The notes: generated by a model not told the origin, from the sequence alone. Positions 1 through 12,244 are shown, counted from the stretch's first letter. The stretch is 64,000 nucleotides of DNA from Nymphaea colorata (GCF_008831285.2 NW_022204507.1:7026174-7090173); one strand, 5' to 3'. Made by a program: numbers and translations.

Positions 1-149
1 TATCTGTACCTCCAATTGGTATTATCACAGGTTGTTATCTTCACCAACTTTGCCATCATGATTTCTTTCTTGTTCTCCTCCTTCTTCTTCTTCTAGGTTT
101 TTGACCAGTGATAGGTTCAATTACTTCTTTGGTTGGATTTGTTTTTCAG

Positions 150-376
150 TCATTGCTCACTTTAAACATGACGATATCTTCAGGAGAGATCCTTGTGTAT
201 GCATTAAGTATAAACAAGACGCCCTTCGCAGCACCATGAAACATGTAGGTAAGAGACTCGAACTTTTTATATTTCGATGTCAAGAACAAACATGCATTGT
301 TCTGTTACCTTCAAAGTGCCAATTTTCTTCAACGAAAATCATAAGAGGTGCATGGTTATTTGGATTCACAAGCAGT

Positions 377-407
<31 letters not shown>

Positions 408-2453
408 TTGTTTACATGAAAATCATCAGAGGAAGAGGGAAAGATAAGAACTCCTCAGCACCTTAATTCCAGATTACCACTCCTTAATACCATCAAGACA
501 ACACTCTTCAAGACTCAAACTGAAGACTTAGTTAATACAGGTCACCCAGCCCTTGATGGCATGGTTAATACATGAAACTCAGCTCGAACTGTTGTGTTAC
601 CCATCATTTAGAGAGAGAGAGAGAGAGAGATCTTTCTACTTATATTTAGTAATATTTCTGGATGCTCCCATCAGCTTTTGTTACCAATTTCCCAAACGCA
701 GCCAATCTGGACAAGAGCAGCAGCAGTACTAGTAGGTGAATCTTCAATGCCACAGTAGCCTGGAATGTGGAGAGGCCCTAGGGAAATGTATGGGACAATA
801 CCCAAACAGTCGTTGGAGATCGATATATTTATTGGACTCAGTTATCTCATATAGTTATGCAACTAGGTCTGGATGCAGGAGCGATCTGAGATATTTACAT
901 CATTTGACGAAGTGCATGATTTACCCTCATCTTGCTCGAGTGCCAAATCCAACCAGTTTCAACCCAGTTAGGCTCGACTCAGGAAAGCTCAACACATAGC
1001 CCTTCTCTCTCTTCGCCCGTTGCATTCCTTTCTGCTAGGTTATTCCACTTATGTTGTAACAAGTATGATGATAATCTTGGGAGAATTCAATTTATAGATA
1101 TTTTCCTTTCTCAACCATCAAATTAACTACAAATGAAACATAATTAATAGAAGGTAGAATGTTTTTCTTTCAGTGGTGAAATTTATAGTTTAGGTTGTGA
1201 GCCTGTATACTGCTGTTCTGCACAGCTCATGCTAGGTTAACCTGGCAGCCAAAAGAACCAGCTATTTCCAGTATTCTTTATCCTATGGAAACACCAACAC
1301 ATGCGAATGAAACATTATCTCAAGGATATGTTAAAAAAAAAAGGATTTGTTTGCGCTTTTTTAAAGCTTGCCGGTGTGAAAAAAGATAAAATAATTGCTT
1401 TGAATATGTTCCCCATCCACCAGTGAGATCTCAATGTATAGAATAGAAGCATGCATGGAATCTGTCACTGTGAGAGCCGATTTTGTTATCAAATGGAATA
1501 CTGCCCTTTTAGTCTCTTGCTGTAGAAGCACCGAAGCATAATAGACTCTACCATTGCCTTGTTAATTTCTTTATGATATGAGTCTTGTGCTTTGATTAAT
1601 GACCTTGGACATATGTATGGGGAAAGGATCTATTGTTTTATCACCTTCGAGAAGCCATTAGAATGTTCCTAGCTGTTGATGGATAACCTGTCAGCCAAAA
1701 GTACTTGTTGGATATGCATATGCAGAATGATCCTAACTGTTTTGAGTTTGTGGATTCAGATGTTAAGGATCCAAACACAGAGAAATTGGAGTATGGCGTA
1801 ATCCTTGTCACAAGTGATCGAGAAATCACCGTTTCAGTCCGTAATAGGCAAACGGGGGAACCATTAATCTGAATTCTTCCGCTGCTTCCTTCGCGCTTCA
1901 GTATTTCATCTTGCGAATTGTAATTTTTGCTTTTCCGGCATAATGCAGGTTTCTGCTTGACCACGAGGTTCTTAAAAAGGGAAAAGATGAACAAGAAAAG
2001 GAACTGGTTTACAGTACTCAGCAGAGGTTTCAATTAATAAAGCACATATTAGCATATTTCATCCATTATAGGTCCATTGCAAAGATAAATTGCGTAAATA
2101 TCAATATATATATAGATTTGTGAACATATTTTAGACATTATTTTACGTGAAGAACAAAATCAAGGAGATCATTAGGCAACTCTAGAAACAAAAAACCACC
2201 TCTATTATGAAGTTTCAAGTTAAATCTTTGCCCTTTTGCAGGATTGAAAGGGTTCACATTTGAAAAGCTAACCAAACACCTTAGAATGAAACAGGCAGAA
2301 GAACCTAATCTCAAAACCATAGCTGGTCTGAGTCAGGAGTTACTAAAGTCGGATGGGGTCATCCATTTACAAGGTCATGACTTAGGGCTGGCCGAGTCTG
2401 CTGGGATTGTCACCCAATTGCTTCATGCATTGCTAAAAACTAAACGCTACTGA
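150..2453 (+). pseudogene. Gene-family copy 0, unknown protein, several exons visible
   Basis: I do not recognise the product. An exon follows an acceptor (TTTTTCAG) at 150-248 and ends at a GTAAG donor. It encodes 33 codons with an HDDIFRRDP core and aligns with exons at 11564-11668 and 17613-17717. Further exon-like blocks are 1726 to about 1845 (ending ITVSVRNR), 1949-2032 (acceptor TAATGCAG, core GKDEQEKEL) and 2242-2453 (acceptor CCTTTTGCAG), a 70-residue helical C-terminal block containing FTFEKLTKHLR and ending at TGA. The ITVSVRNR and GKDEQ/GEDEQ blocks recur in order at 19.9-20.15 kb, which supports real exons. No first exon or start codon could be fixed, and the window edge may remove promoter sequence. 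Splice donors after 1845 and 2032 are not clearly canonical, so this copy may be dead. Confidence is good that it is gene-derived and low on function. Confidence 0.55.
376..404. repeat. (GA)n microsatellite
   Basis: A run of GA dinucleotides inside the intron that follows the 150-248 exon. A second (GA)10 run lies at 611-630. Confidence 0.9.
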
Positions 2454-3374
2454 GTCAACCCTTTGTAAAAACATATTCCATGTAAAAGAATATGTACAAA
2501 TACTCATATTCCATGTGTTAGTTGACGAAAAAAAATCAAACATGGAGTCGTGAGAGACTTACTTTCTTCATCTACTTATAGAAAAAATGTAGTATAAATA
2601 TTTATAATCTAACCCATCCCAGTTACCGAGTCAACCCTTTGGCCTGGAAACCAGTCACCAATTTATTTGAGGCCCCAAAATTTTTATTTTATTTTGAAAT
2701 TTTATTACAAAATCCACAACGCACTTTATCCACCTGCCTAGCAGTTATCACTCGTCTGGCTATGTCACATCCCCTAAAGTGTGACTTATTTGATATTGGC
2801 TCATTTCAGGCACCAAATAATTGACAGTGAGCATCAGAATTTCACAATATGCTTGGAGTACAATGTGGTGCTAAAAAAAAAAAAGAACCAAAACCAATCT
2901 GTAATATTTCAATCGCATATTTATCCAATTAAAAGAAATGTGCTTCAAAAAATAATTTGGCAAACTGATAAGTCTCCAGGATTTCCCAAATATTCATATC
3001 CTTTGTAGCTCATGTGCAGGTCAAAATTTTAAATTATTTGAAAAAGATAATGGTTTGGGGTGTGGTACTTGTGAAACTCTATTTTCAAACTTCATCAAAC
3101 ATGAGGAAAATACTCCTTTCGATTCATAGTCTTGTCCATTGGAGGATCGTATAGCCAGTGAAAGCAATTGGTGACCAAATATGATCACACTTTCAAGCCA
3201 GAAGGTTACACATTCTTAGCTAATTTCCACTGGAAACCCAATTTTTATTCATGAAAATTTTGAAAATTAAAATGCTGACATGTGATCCACATTCTCGGGT
3301 GCTCAAGCACACTTTCTAAAGCGAAAGCAAATTAATAGAACACATGCACTCCTATGCACAAAGGGGAATATGAC
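2454..3374. other. AT-rich intron-like or intergenic sequence
   Basis: Between the 2242-2453 exon and the exon pair near 3.4 kb. Only short open frames, poly-A runs and no recognisable domain. I see no gene here. Confidence 0.5.
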
Positions 3375-3512
3375 TACCCACAAGATTTTGATCTTCTTAT
3401 TGCTCACATGCTTCCCAGCAATTATTGGCTTGAAATAATACTGGGTTATTGCTCTCTCTAACAGAGACAGAACAACGAGAACTGCTGGTACAATTGCGAT
3501 AGAATTGACATA
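3375..3512 (+). pseudogene. Downstream exon pair of gene-family copy 0
   Basis: The segment matches 20440-20610. An exon-like stretch with YPQDFDLL is followed by an acceptor (CTCTCTAACAG, exon start about 3465) and a block reading RTAGTIAIEL. Copy 2 has GGAQRHAGDIMIRI behind the same kind of acceptor. The 84-bp coding repeats that follow in copy 2 are absent here. Instead 3530-3650 is a short GC-richer run of CAGGTGC/CAGGTGTGG motifs, perhaps a decayed equivalent. Function unknown. Confidence 0.4.
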
Positions 3513-3689
3513 CGATGGACCTTCTAAGTAACTTGTATGCAGGCGCAAGTGCAGGTGGGCCACATGCACATCAACCTTCTAAGTAACAAGCACCAAGTCC
3601 CAAGGGTGCAGGTGCCAGTGCAGGTGTGGCGCAATGGGCTCAGACATAGCAAATTTGAAAAGCATGGGAATAGGGCAAGGGTATCAATA

Positions 3690-3842
3690 TTGTGTGTGTG
3701 TTGCAAGGGTGTGTTCCTATAATATTGTGTGTGTGTGTGTGCGTAGCAAGGTTGTCTTCGATTGTGTGCCTACATACATACATAAATAAATAAATAAATA
3801 AACATATATATATATATATATAAACATATATATATATATATA
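3690..3842. repeat. Compound microsatellite (TG)n, (TACA)n, (AAAT)n, (AT)n
   Basis: Successive simple repeats: TG runs near 3697-3740, ATAC/AAAT tetranucleotides 3772-3800, then two (AT)n blocks to 3842. The apparent minus-strand open frame through this block is a translation of simple repeat. Confidence 0.85.
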
Positions 3843-4866
3843 AGTAATGTCTAACCGTTTGAGACTGGTGCAAGATGTTTACTTATTTGAAATAAATAAA
3901 ACGTGTGAAATTGTTTAAAATTTGTGAGCACATTCTAATAAAATGTTCATTTCATAATATGTTTTACTAATGCAAAATCAATAACTTTAAAGGAAACATG
4001 TGAAGTGAGGCTCATAGGAAGCAAGTGTCCATTACAAGTATTTGGGGCATCAAATTCTTATGCTGTAAAAAGAAATTACCAATGAACAAGTTGAAGCTTC
4101 GTGAGGTCATGCAGCACCCTGAAACACCGAAAGCAGACCACATGTCTTAGAGAAACAAGGTTTCATGGAAGCTTTGATTTCCTATCAAATGGTCGAACAC
4201 CCAACTACAAACTTATATTCCACACCTTCATTCCTCTAACTCTCTCTCTCTATCTCTTTGAAACTCGTGTAGCTTCCTTTCTCAACAACCCTTGCCTAAC
4301 TAACTCTAAGACACTATCATTAAACACATTGCGGGATGGGGTGGAACGCTGCAAAACCGAACACGATGTTCCATTTTTTGCCTAGTCAACACAAACATTG
4401 GATGCTGGATACTCAAAACGGACTGGGGATGAAAATGCTGGGTATAAAATCCCAGTCTATTCCATGGCGTTCTGTGCTTCACCATGGAACGCTCGCCAGC
4501 AGCACACTCGATTTTCCTCTGTCAAGATTCTTGATCTCAAGCCCTTAGGCATCGTTTGAATGGATGAAAAAAAGGAAAATAAATAGATGGAACGAAAACG
4601 AAAGAAAATGAAAAGGAAAAAATGGTTAGGGAAAGTTGAAGTTCCTTTTCCTTCCAATCTTCATTGTGAGAGGGCTTAGAATTATACTAATTTTTTTTTT
4701 CTTTTCGCTTCTTTCCAAACACACTTATTAGCTCTCCTTTCTTTTTTCTTGTTATTAATTAGTCATCCAAACACATAAAACACATTTTTTCCATTCCTTT
4801 GTTTCACTCTAGCTCTATGCTACCTTCCTCGTTCACTGCGTCTCCACTCTTCTTCTTCTACCACCC
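3843..4866. other. No gene seen; possible decayed MITE near 4.55-4.8 kb
   Basis: Mostly AT-rich sequence. At 4546-4575 a TTA is followed by a GGCATCGTTTGAATGG-type terminus resembling the Harbinger-type end at 44455, with a weak reverse-complement partner (CATCCAAACAC) near 4764. The pairing is poor, so I do not annotate a bounded element. Confidence 0.3.
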
Positions 4867-5345
4867 TTGTTCACATCTCTTTCCATTGCAGTAACACCAT
4901 TTGGAGGCTGCATTCCAACCCCCCTTCGAAGGTTTCTGTGTCTTCCAAAGCTATGTTTCTCCATCTTTACAACCTGCTACCCTTTCTTCTCTCCCTTACA
5001 GCTTCTCTGTCCGCAAACCACCACATGTCTTCTTCCACGTAAGAGCCACTTCAAGCTTATAGCTTTCTCATCCACTTCACAACAAGCGGAACTCATTATG
5101 CCGACACCCTCAAAAACCACCAACTCATCTGATATTCTTAAGTTCCTCCAAACTTCACATCAAAGGACCTTATCAGCATCATTAGCTGGCACGACAATGG
5201 TGACACCGCCATCAGCGTCTTCAACTGGGCCCTGGCGCAGAAACCAAGTTTCGTGCGGGAGTGGCTGAGTCGTCACTTGTTGAGGTTATCCTGCACCAAC
5301 TTGGAAGTGAGGCAACCTTCGAGAACAAATTTTCTCTTTCTGTCT
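4867..5345 (+). pseudogene. PPR-protein N-terminal relic
   Basis: From ATG 4867 an open frame encodes a serine-, proline- and hydrophobic-rich leader like an organelle-targeting peptide, then continues to 5145. The frame then shifts: 5145-5256 reads KDLISIISWHDNGDTAISVF followed by NWALAQKP, the usual start of plant P-class PPR proteins (a helix then FNWA..Q). A second shift near 5266 gives SSLVEVILHQLGSE, the expected next helix. PPR proteins bind organellar RNA. Here at least two frameshifts break it and no further repeats follow, so it is a short dead fragment. Confidence 0.6.
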
Positions 5346-8043
5346 CTCTCACTCATTTGTGGTATTCCTCTCTGGATCTGCAGCAGGATTGAGTGAAAAC
5401 TACACATTTTGATCTCATTTTCAGGCACCCACATGGCTACACCTCAAATTGTTTGATGAAATGTCCGGGAATATACAGTGCATTTGCTTAAGGTGATTTC
5501 TTGTTGGATCTTGACTCTATGCGTTGTTGATTGAAAGCGGATAATGAAGATGACCTCTTGAAGCACTTATCTTAGAATTGATTGAAACAGATGGTGCATG
5601 ACCTAATCCTAATATACATTGTGATGTACATGCCTGTATAGTATATAATGGATCAGATTTAGTGCATAATTTCATAACTGAATTTGAATCCGAATTGATG
5701 GTTGACTGAAGTTTGAGAAAAAAATATAACTCAATTACATGGAAATATTCTCATACTAGTCAACCTAAATGCAGATGAAAAAGAAAACCAAAATCAAACT
5801 TAACCAGACAGAGTCCAGAACATGGTAGATCAGAATGTAATGTAGACCACCCAAAATATACCAGGTAGCCCACAAAATACACTTTATATTTTAGTCTCCC
5901 AGACAGAGATTTTCTTTTTTTTTTTTTTTTCCTGGAGGGGAAAATGCAATGATTATTAGATATGGGGGCACAGAGGCCGGTTGTCTTCTTGCTTGTCCTG
6001 ATGCTTCTTTTTTGCATGTTGTGGCTTTCGTCTCTAAGTGATACAGCTTTGGCTGTTGGGTGAGCCACGTGAATGCTCTTCTCTAACAAAAGACTTCACT
6101 GGCTCATGACTGAACTCTTTGAACTTTTCACTTCTATATGCCCCTAGGATCAGGTGCAACTAAAAGAGAAGGTGAAGTTGGTTTATTTTTTATAGCAATT
6201 TCTCCCAACGCCCTCAAAACGTTTGGCCTTTCTACTTTCTTGCTCCCACAGTGTCTCTGTTGGATTTGATGATATGAATGTGACCTCCATAGGCATATGG
6301 CAAATGGTGTGTGCCAGGCCAGTTAAGATAAGGTGTGCTGCACTAAAGGGAGCAGAGTTTAATAAAGTCTCCAGATCTGTCCCCAACAAAGCGAGTGAGA
6401 AAAGGTGGGCTTGCTATATGTGCAGCGTTCCTGGTCATCTCTCATCTTCCTAACCTTAGAAGCAGCAGTCTAATAACAAATCAAGTTCTGATGGTGGAAA
6501 ATGAAAGAAAATTAACTTTTCTTTGTTTAGACTTGCATTGTCATGAGAGTTTTGATGTAATCTGTCTCAACAAGCTATGTCACTGCTGTTTCTATGTTAA
6601 AAATTTCGTAGTTCAGTAGGGCAATTTTTTTCTTTAAAATGTTTATTAACCTCTGTATTCTATCCAAAATTCACATAATATTGAAGATTAATATTCAAGT
6701 TTCATATCACTATCACAGAACTTTTTGTAATTTGAGATTTTTTTTACTGAAATGTATGCATTCAGTTGCATTGTAGCATAGAAAAATCTCATTATGATAG
6801 TGTTCTTTGCTAACTATAATGTACAAATAATGGTGGGTCTTGTGATGATAGTGTTCTAGAACAATGGACAAAACAGACTGTACATGATGCAAACACCGAA
6901 GAAAACATACAGAATGTACAAAACACAAATCAAACATTGGACAAAACAAACAGGATAGGCATGACCAACAGTATGGAAAACAAACACTCGTCAAAATGAA
7001 CATGGTGTTTTGTTCCTAAAACGATGTAAAAATGGGCAAAGAACATCACAGAACATACACCAAAACGTGTCACTAGCTTTGCTTCCGACTTGGTGGCCAC
7101 TGTTTGGGATGAATGGGTCCACCTTGTTGGACCTATTTGTCTTATAAAAAGGGCAAGGTATTCTATTGTAGAAGTCTCCAAGTTATTTGGGGTGATTTCT
7201 TAATTCATTTAAGACAGTGTAAAATCCCATGACTTTCGGTTCTCATCTCTCTTTTTTCCATTTTCTCTCTCCTATGCTTAAATTTGTCTGTCATTTCTTC
7301 AAGGGTTCTACTATTCACCGGCACCGTGAGTTGTAGGTCCAATTTCTGACCAACTTAACACTTAGATGATGCATTGGAGGGAGGGAAAATGCCAATGTTT
7401 GTTGATCATTGTATTCTCTCACTGTGATCCCTAGTGTGCTGCCTTGCTCCCACACATCCAAGCATAATATACCAAAAAAGGCCAAGTAAAGAGAGAGAAA
7501 GAGAAAGAAGAAGCATCTAGAACATTAAGACGATCAACAAGAATGCAAAAACCAAATTCCAAGTATGTTGATGCAGATTATATCATCTTGTTGAAGATCG
7601 AGCTTGCTTCTTTTGAAGAAACAAAATGTGTTCACAAATGGCAAGCTGCAATAAAAAACAAGCTGAAGGTAGTGATGCAAAACCATACCTAGGAGCTTGT
7701 ACTGAAGCTGCTAGAGTAAAACCCATTACCTGCAAGTAGGTTTACAAATAACAAGAAAGGCAAATGACTCGATTGATAGATGGGTCATCTGATCATGAGA
7801 GGATTTTCATATTACTATGGTATTGACTTTTAAGAGACTTTTAGTGTTGTTGCTAAGATCACATATGTACATGTGTTGATAGTTGTCGTTGCAACCAAGT
7901 ATTAAAGCTAAGGCAGGTGGATGAGAAGAATGCCTTTTTGTATAGAGAGTTTGACCATGAAATTTATATGAACCAAGTTAAAAGATTTAGATCTATAGAT
8001 AAGCCAGACTATGTCTGCAAATTGAAGAAGACATGCACTTATA
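5346..8043. other. Intergenic, AT-rich, no supported gene
   Basis: Short open frames only. A run of T lies at 5915-5930. 6700-7000 is rich in ACAAAAC/CAAACA motifs repeated irregularly. A TATA-like promoter motif is annotated separately near 7.14 kb. I see no conserved coding segment. Confidence 0.45.
7135..7350 (+). promoter_or_regulatory. TATA-type promoter, possibly of a decayed LTR
   Basis: CTTATAAAAAGGGC at about 7140-7153 sits 30-40 bases before a pyrimidine-rich leader, the arrangement seen in plant LTR promoters. A copia relic in the same orientation starts about 0.9 kb downstream, so this could be its 5' LTR. No matching 3' LTR was found, so the link is inference. Confidence 0.25.
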
Positions 8044-9085
8044 GCATGGTATAGAAACATAGCTGAATTCTTAATGTTTAACGAATTCCAAGTCACTTTA
8101 GCATATTTCAGTCTCTTCGTCAAGACAAAAGGTACAAAGATTAATTTTTTGTTAATTTACATTGATGATTTAATTAATGAAGATGATAAGGAAGACATTA
8201 ATCTCATTTATGAACATCTCATAGTGAGATTTGAAATGAAAGAGGTGGGGGAGAGTTAAGACATTTCCTTGGATTAGAAATAGATTGTCAATCTAAAGTA
8301 CTATTTTTAAGTCAAAATGAAATATGTTGGTAACTTACTTTGTAAGTATGATATGCTTGATTGCAAACCTATCTCAAAACCAATTGAGATAAGCACTATG
8401 TCAGGATTGATGAAGATAAGCTACAAGACGTCACTATGTACCAGCAATTGGTTCGAAACTAAATATACTTAACCTTGTCAAGACCATACATTGCATATAT
8501 AGTTAGTGTTGTGAGTTGATTCATGCAGACTTCAAGGGAGCTGCATTTAGAAGCAGTGAGAACAATATTAAATTATGTTAAAGGAACTACTAACTATGGT
8601 ATGCTCTACAAAACCGGATCAGCTAGTCAAGTCATTGGTCATTGTGGATCAGTTGATGTTTGAGATTTGTTGGCTTGTATACTAAACAGACGTTCAGTCT
8701 TGGAAGTGAGATAGTTTCATAGTATAGTGAAAGACAACCAACAGTTTCACTGTCTACAACAGAAACTGAGTATATAATGTAACAGCATCTCAAGCAGTAC
8801 AAAAATGTGTCAAACTGATGCAATTGTTGGAAGACATTGAACAAGATGTAGATTATGCAGTGGTACTCTACTGAGATACAGAAGGTAATACTAGATTGAG
8901 AAAATCATGTCTTCTTTGCTTGGACGAAGTGCAACAACAATTTATCATAAGAGAGATATAGTTGTTATAAATTGCTTTAGAAGATCGAGTTGGTGATATA
9001 TTCACGTAGGGGCAGTCAGTGCAGACATTCACCAAGTTCAGAAGAGTGGTAGGTGTTATAAAAGACAGTAATGAGGGGGAAATTA
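8044..9085 (+). pseudogene. Ty1/copia pol relic (RT and RNase H)
   Basis: Remnant of a copia-type polyprotein. 8074-8257 reads as the RT core with LLIYIDDLI (canonical YVDD box, here YIDD), then RFEMKEVGES. After a stop and frameshifts the sequence continues with KYDMLDCKPISKPIE, then the RNase H half (EAVRTILNYVKGTTNYGM, near 8545-8605). Near 8975-9055 it ends with EDRVGDIFT and KFRRVVGVI, the standard C-terminal end of copia pol. Gag, protease and integrase are missing. Numerous stops make it inactive. A purine-rich run at 9073-9083 may be the old polypurine tract. Confidence 0.8.
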
Positions 9086-9924
9086 TAGTGGTTCATCACC
9101 GACTCTTTAGAAGAGTCGAGAGAACCCATGTTCTCTCTTGCTTTGTCGTTGGAACCATTTTGGATGCCACTGATGATATCCGAGTTTCAAATTTTCTACA
9201 AACAAGTGCTGCTCAAATTTCATATTAAATCTTTTGAAACTATCTCAATTTTCAAAGTTCGTTGTGTCTTTACATGCTCAAGGATTTGTTCAATGTTCTA
9301 CATTTTTATCTGGTGGCATAGAATGTGTAATGATATATCTAGTTATTTGTTGTGTCCATTAAATAACCGTAGGACAGAGTATACAGGATAAATATATAGC
9401 TAGAAAGATTGTACTTTCCAGTCGAGAGGTGACATGTACCCTTGAACCATTATAAGCTTGATAGATTCTGCATCAATTACAAAATGTGCAATAACCTTTC
9501 ACTTTTGGATATATTATTTGTTTATTCTTTAAAAAATATTCATGCAATAGAAAACAAGGTTTCCAGCCTCTGAACAAGCCTGCGATTATGGAATTTTCCA
9601 AAAGCCTTTACTTTTATGGGAATTTGCAATAATCCAAACTCATTCCGGATATCGCTTCCAAAATATACTACTTAGCTTCATATTCGTGACATTCCCAGTA
9701 AAATGATTAACTCCACGATTAAACTCATCTCTGGAATCTTAGTTGTTGATATTGTTTGTCCCACTTGGGAGCAACAAGCAGAGAACAAGTCACTTGGTGT
9801 TTAATTAGTTTTCGAATATGAAATACTGGCAAGGCAGAGATTATTATTCTAGTTGGCGTACCATGATCTCTATCGTGTGGATATGGGCCTTGAAACATAT
9901 TACAATATTAAAATGTTAGATCAC
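9086..9924. other. No gene seen; sequence downstream of copia relic
   Basis: Could include a decayed 3' LTR after the purine tract at 9073-9083, but no matching 5' copy could be aligned. Only short open frames without recognisable domains. Confidence 0.3.
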
Positions 9925-10260
9925 CTGAACTCTACGTGTGGGTAAAATAAACTAAGCGCTAGTGCCGGCATGTAACTAGTAAGTTTTTGAGATATGATAT
10001 GGATTGGTTGACATGGGATGAGAAAACAAAAAATTACATTAAAAAACTAGCGAACCATGGCATAGAAAGAAAATGCCTACAAAATCATGATAAAGCTTTT
10101 GTTTTTCTGGTAAAAGACCAAACCGAGGCTTGGGTTTGACGAATATTTCGTCAACTAAATTACATCATTCTTGGTGGATTGAATCCAATCTTATATTTTA
10201 TAATAGCTGCTGTGGGCATGACTTCTTTTCATTTACCAATCAAAATGAAGTTTCCTAGTT
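9925..10260 (+). repeat. Partial, uninterrupted copy of the 13.5/36.2-kb duplicated block
   Basis: This matches 13490-13627 joined directly to about 14213-14370. Shared features include AAAAAACTAGC.AACCATG.CATAGAA, then AAAATGCCTAC, then the segment ending in TTTTATAATAGC. It lacks the roughly 585-bp insert found at 13628-14212 and so shows the pre-insertion state. Confidence 0.6.
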
Positions 10261-11074
10261 TTAAATGTTTCAACATTAATTTTGTCATATTTGTGCCCCC
10301 CAATCCGCTCTTCCTGTAATTAATTAGGAATTATGCTACTAAAATGGTAGGCCTCTATCAGGGGATTTGGGTCCTGTGACAGAAAATTCCTTGCTCTACC
10401 CTTGATCTCTATGACTTTTTTTTTTGCGGAGGTGTTCGGCTGTCATAAAGATTGAGAAGAATTTATCAGTTGTAAAAGCAATTCGAATTCAACCAGTACT
10501 GCTAACACATCAGCATTCTTATATGCTTGTGGAACAGGTGGGGATTTTCAGTGGGGATTTTCGGGTTGCAAGGTGCACCAATCCTACCCATTCGTCGTTA
10601 CGTGGGTCTGCAACGCACTTAATTAAGTGTTCATATTTCGAGGTGGAAAACAATAAAAAAATAATAGAATCGGTCAGGCTGCTCATTCAATCGCTTCATT
10701 TTGTGAGTCAGAAAAAGGTTTAAATGAATAAGAAATTAAATAAAAGGAAATAACCTTTAAAATAATATTATTTAAAAAAAAACCAACATGAACTAACAGG
10801 TGGCAAATTTGTTGGCCACAAAAATCAATTTGGCAGATTTGAGAAGGGCAATTCAAACAATCAATATATATAGATATATATGGGGTAATATGCATATTTT
10901 CAGGTGAGCAAAATCTTAACCACCTACCTCACGAAAAGAAGTCCAAAGCTTCTCACCATTCTTTCAAACTCTAAGGTCTGAATCTGTGTCTGTACCAGTG
11001 ATAGCTATTGAGAAAGAGTTGCGTATATATTGAGTAGGTTGATTGAAATGATAATTTTATATATCACTTATAAC

Positions 11075-11079
<5 letters not shown>
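10261..11079. other. No gene seen
   Basis: AT-rich sequence with short open frames only. No match to the domains or repeats recognised elsewhere in the window. Confidence 0.4.

Positions 11080-11140
<61 letters not shown>
11080..11140. repeat. (AT)n microsatellite
   Basis: About 60 bases of pure AT dinucleotide immediately upstream of the copy-1 gene-family block. Confidence 0.95.
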
Positions 11141-11149
11141 AGGTATGGC

Positions 11150-11560
11150 CATGCTTATTTCTCTTGATAGGTGGCCTCCTTGACAGTGTCAAAGCAAAGG
11201 CCCCTTGACATGAAAGTGCCCACAGTTTTTGTGGTATTGACTTAAACGTGCAAAGCAGTTTACGGCTAGCTTTACATGTATATATATATATGTGCACAAA
11301 ACACAACACAAACCACTGTGGTTGAACAGACAGCAGCTAGCTAGAAGGGATTTGAGGCTCGCAAATATTGAACAGGGATCATAATGAAGCGCAGGCGGTG
11401 GAGTTAAGAGGTATCATCTATCTAAGCACTCTATTCCGTGTCACTGGCCTCTAGCTAGCTACTACTATATCTCCACCACCTTTGCCATCATTATTTAACC
11501 TTGTGAACATGCTATATCTGTCGCTAGTGGTTGGTTCAAATATTTTGCGGATTTGTTTTG
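11150..11560 (+). promoter_or_regulatory. Conserved upstream region of gene-family copy 1
   Basis: Closely matches 17145-17590 and more loosely 15935-16560. The shared sequence includes GATAGGTGGCCTCC, a TTGTGGTAT.GACTTAAACGTGC block, a TATATA tract near 11280 and CTAGCTAGCTACTACTATATCT. Conservation ahead of the first recognised exon suggests promoter or 5' leader. No transcription start can be placed from sequence alone. Confidence 0.4.
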
Positions 11561-11563
11561 CAG

Positions 11564-11668
11564 TTGCTGCCAATTTCAATCCCAATGATGACATCTGCGG
11601 GCAAGATCCTTCTGTAGTTATTCACTATCCTGGAAGTGGTGCACCACGCAGCACCAAGACTTATGTAG
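11564..11668 (+). pseudogene. Gene-family copy 1, first recognised exon
   Basis: A 105-bp exon between a TTTTGCAG acceptor and a GTAAGC donor, open throughout. Its core reads PNDDICGQDPSVVIHYPGSG and then SAPRST-type residues. It is the same length and phase as 17613-17717. The downstream half of the gene is missing from this copy: homology runs through intron sequence to about 13480 and is then replaced by the 13.5-kb block. Function unknown. Confidence 0.5.
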
Positions 11669-11904
11669 GTAAGCAAGCAAATCTGGTTATATGCACTGAC
11701 CTGTGCACAAATGCATTGAGCATAGGCTCCTGCGCATGACCAATTACTCCTAAATGTGGACAAGTGGGCCAAGATATACTTGACTTTTTTTAAAAGGTTG
11801 TGCACCGTGCACGTAACCAGTTTTGGTAAGTGATCACCCTTTTGTCTGGGTTTCAAGAACAAAACGTGCATTGTTTCCATGAAAATGTCAATTTTCTTAT
11901 GGAA

Positions 11905-11940
<36 letters not shown>
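11905..11940. repeat. (AT)n(GA)n microsatellite
   Basis: AT dinucleotides 11906-11926 followed by GA dinucleotides, abutting the MITE-like element at 11948. Confidence 0.9.
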
Positions 11941-11947
11941 GGAGAAT

Positions 11948-12175
11948 GGTGACTGAGTTTTTAGAGTCATCCTCATTTAAGCAGTGCCGTTTGATCTATT
12001 ATGATAAACGGTTAAGAGAAAAACAATGAAAAAATGATGATTGACTTTTCGTCATTTAATATTAGTTTCCATCTTTTTTTCAATGTTTTTCTCTCAACCA
12101 CATATCTGTATTAGATGAACGGCCTTGGTTACATGGCTGGGTGACTCTAAATAGCTAGAGTCACCATTTACTCTA
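11948..12175. mobile_element. M1-family MITE-like element, copy 1
   Basis: About 228 bp beginning GGTGACTGAG and ending CTAGAGTCACC. The inner sequence (CGTTTGATCTATTATGATAAACGG, TTTTTCTCTCAACCA, GGCCTTGGTT) is shared with 14509-15058, 26897-27085, 37019-37490 and 57887-58072. Short inverted GTGACTCTA/TAGAGTCAC motifs occur at both ends. No coding capacity. It lies between (AT)n tracts, suggesting TA-rich target choice. Confidence 0.6.
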
Positions 12176-12201
12176 GATGAACGGTCATGTTTCTCTCTGT
12201 C

Positions 12202-12202
<1 letters not shown>

Positions 12203-12240
<38 letters not shown>
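12203..12240. repeat. (AT)n microsatellite
   Basis: Pure AT dinucleotide run on the right flank of the M1 copy. Confidence 0.95.

Positions 12241-12244
<4 letters not shown>

Noticed and set aside
2242-2453. Possible Alba-type nucleic-acid-binding domain in the copy-0 C-terminal block
   Set aside because: The hydrophobic pattern after VIHLQGHDLG loosely suggested it, but spacing of the conserved Gly and following helix does not fit Alba proteins I know.
6223-6453. Gag-like zinc knuckle (CYMCSVPGH)
   Set aside because: The fourth ligand is absent and no other retroelement motif flanks it.
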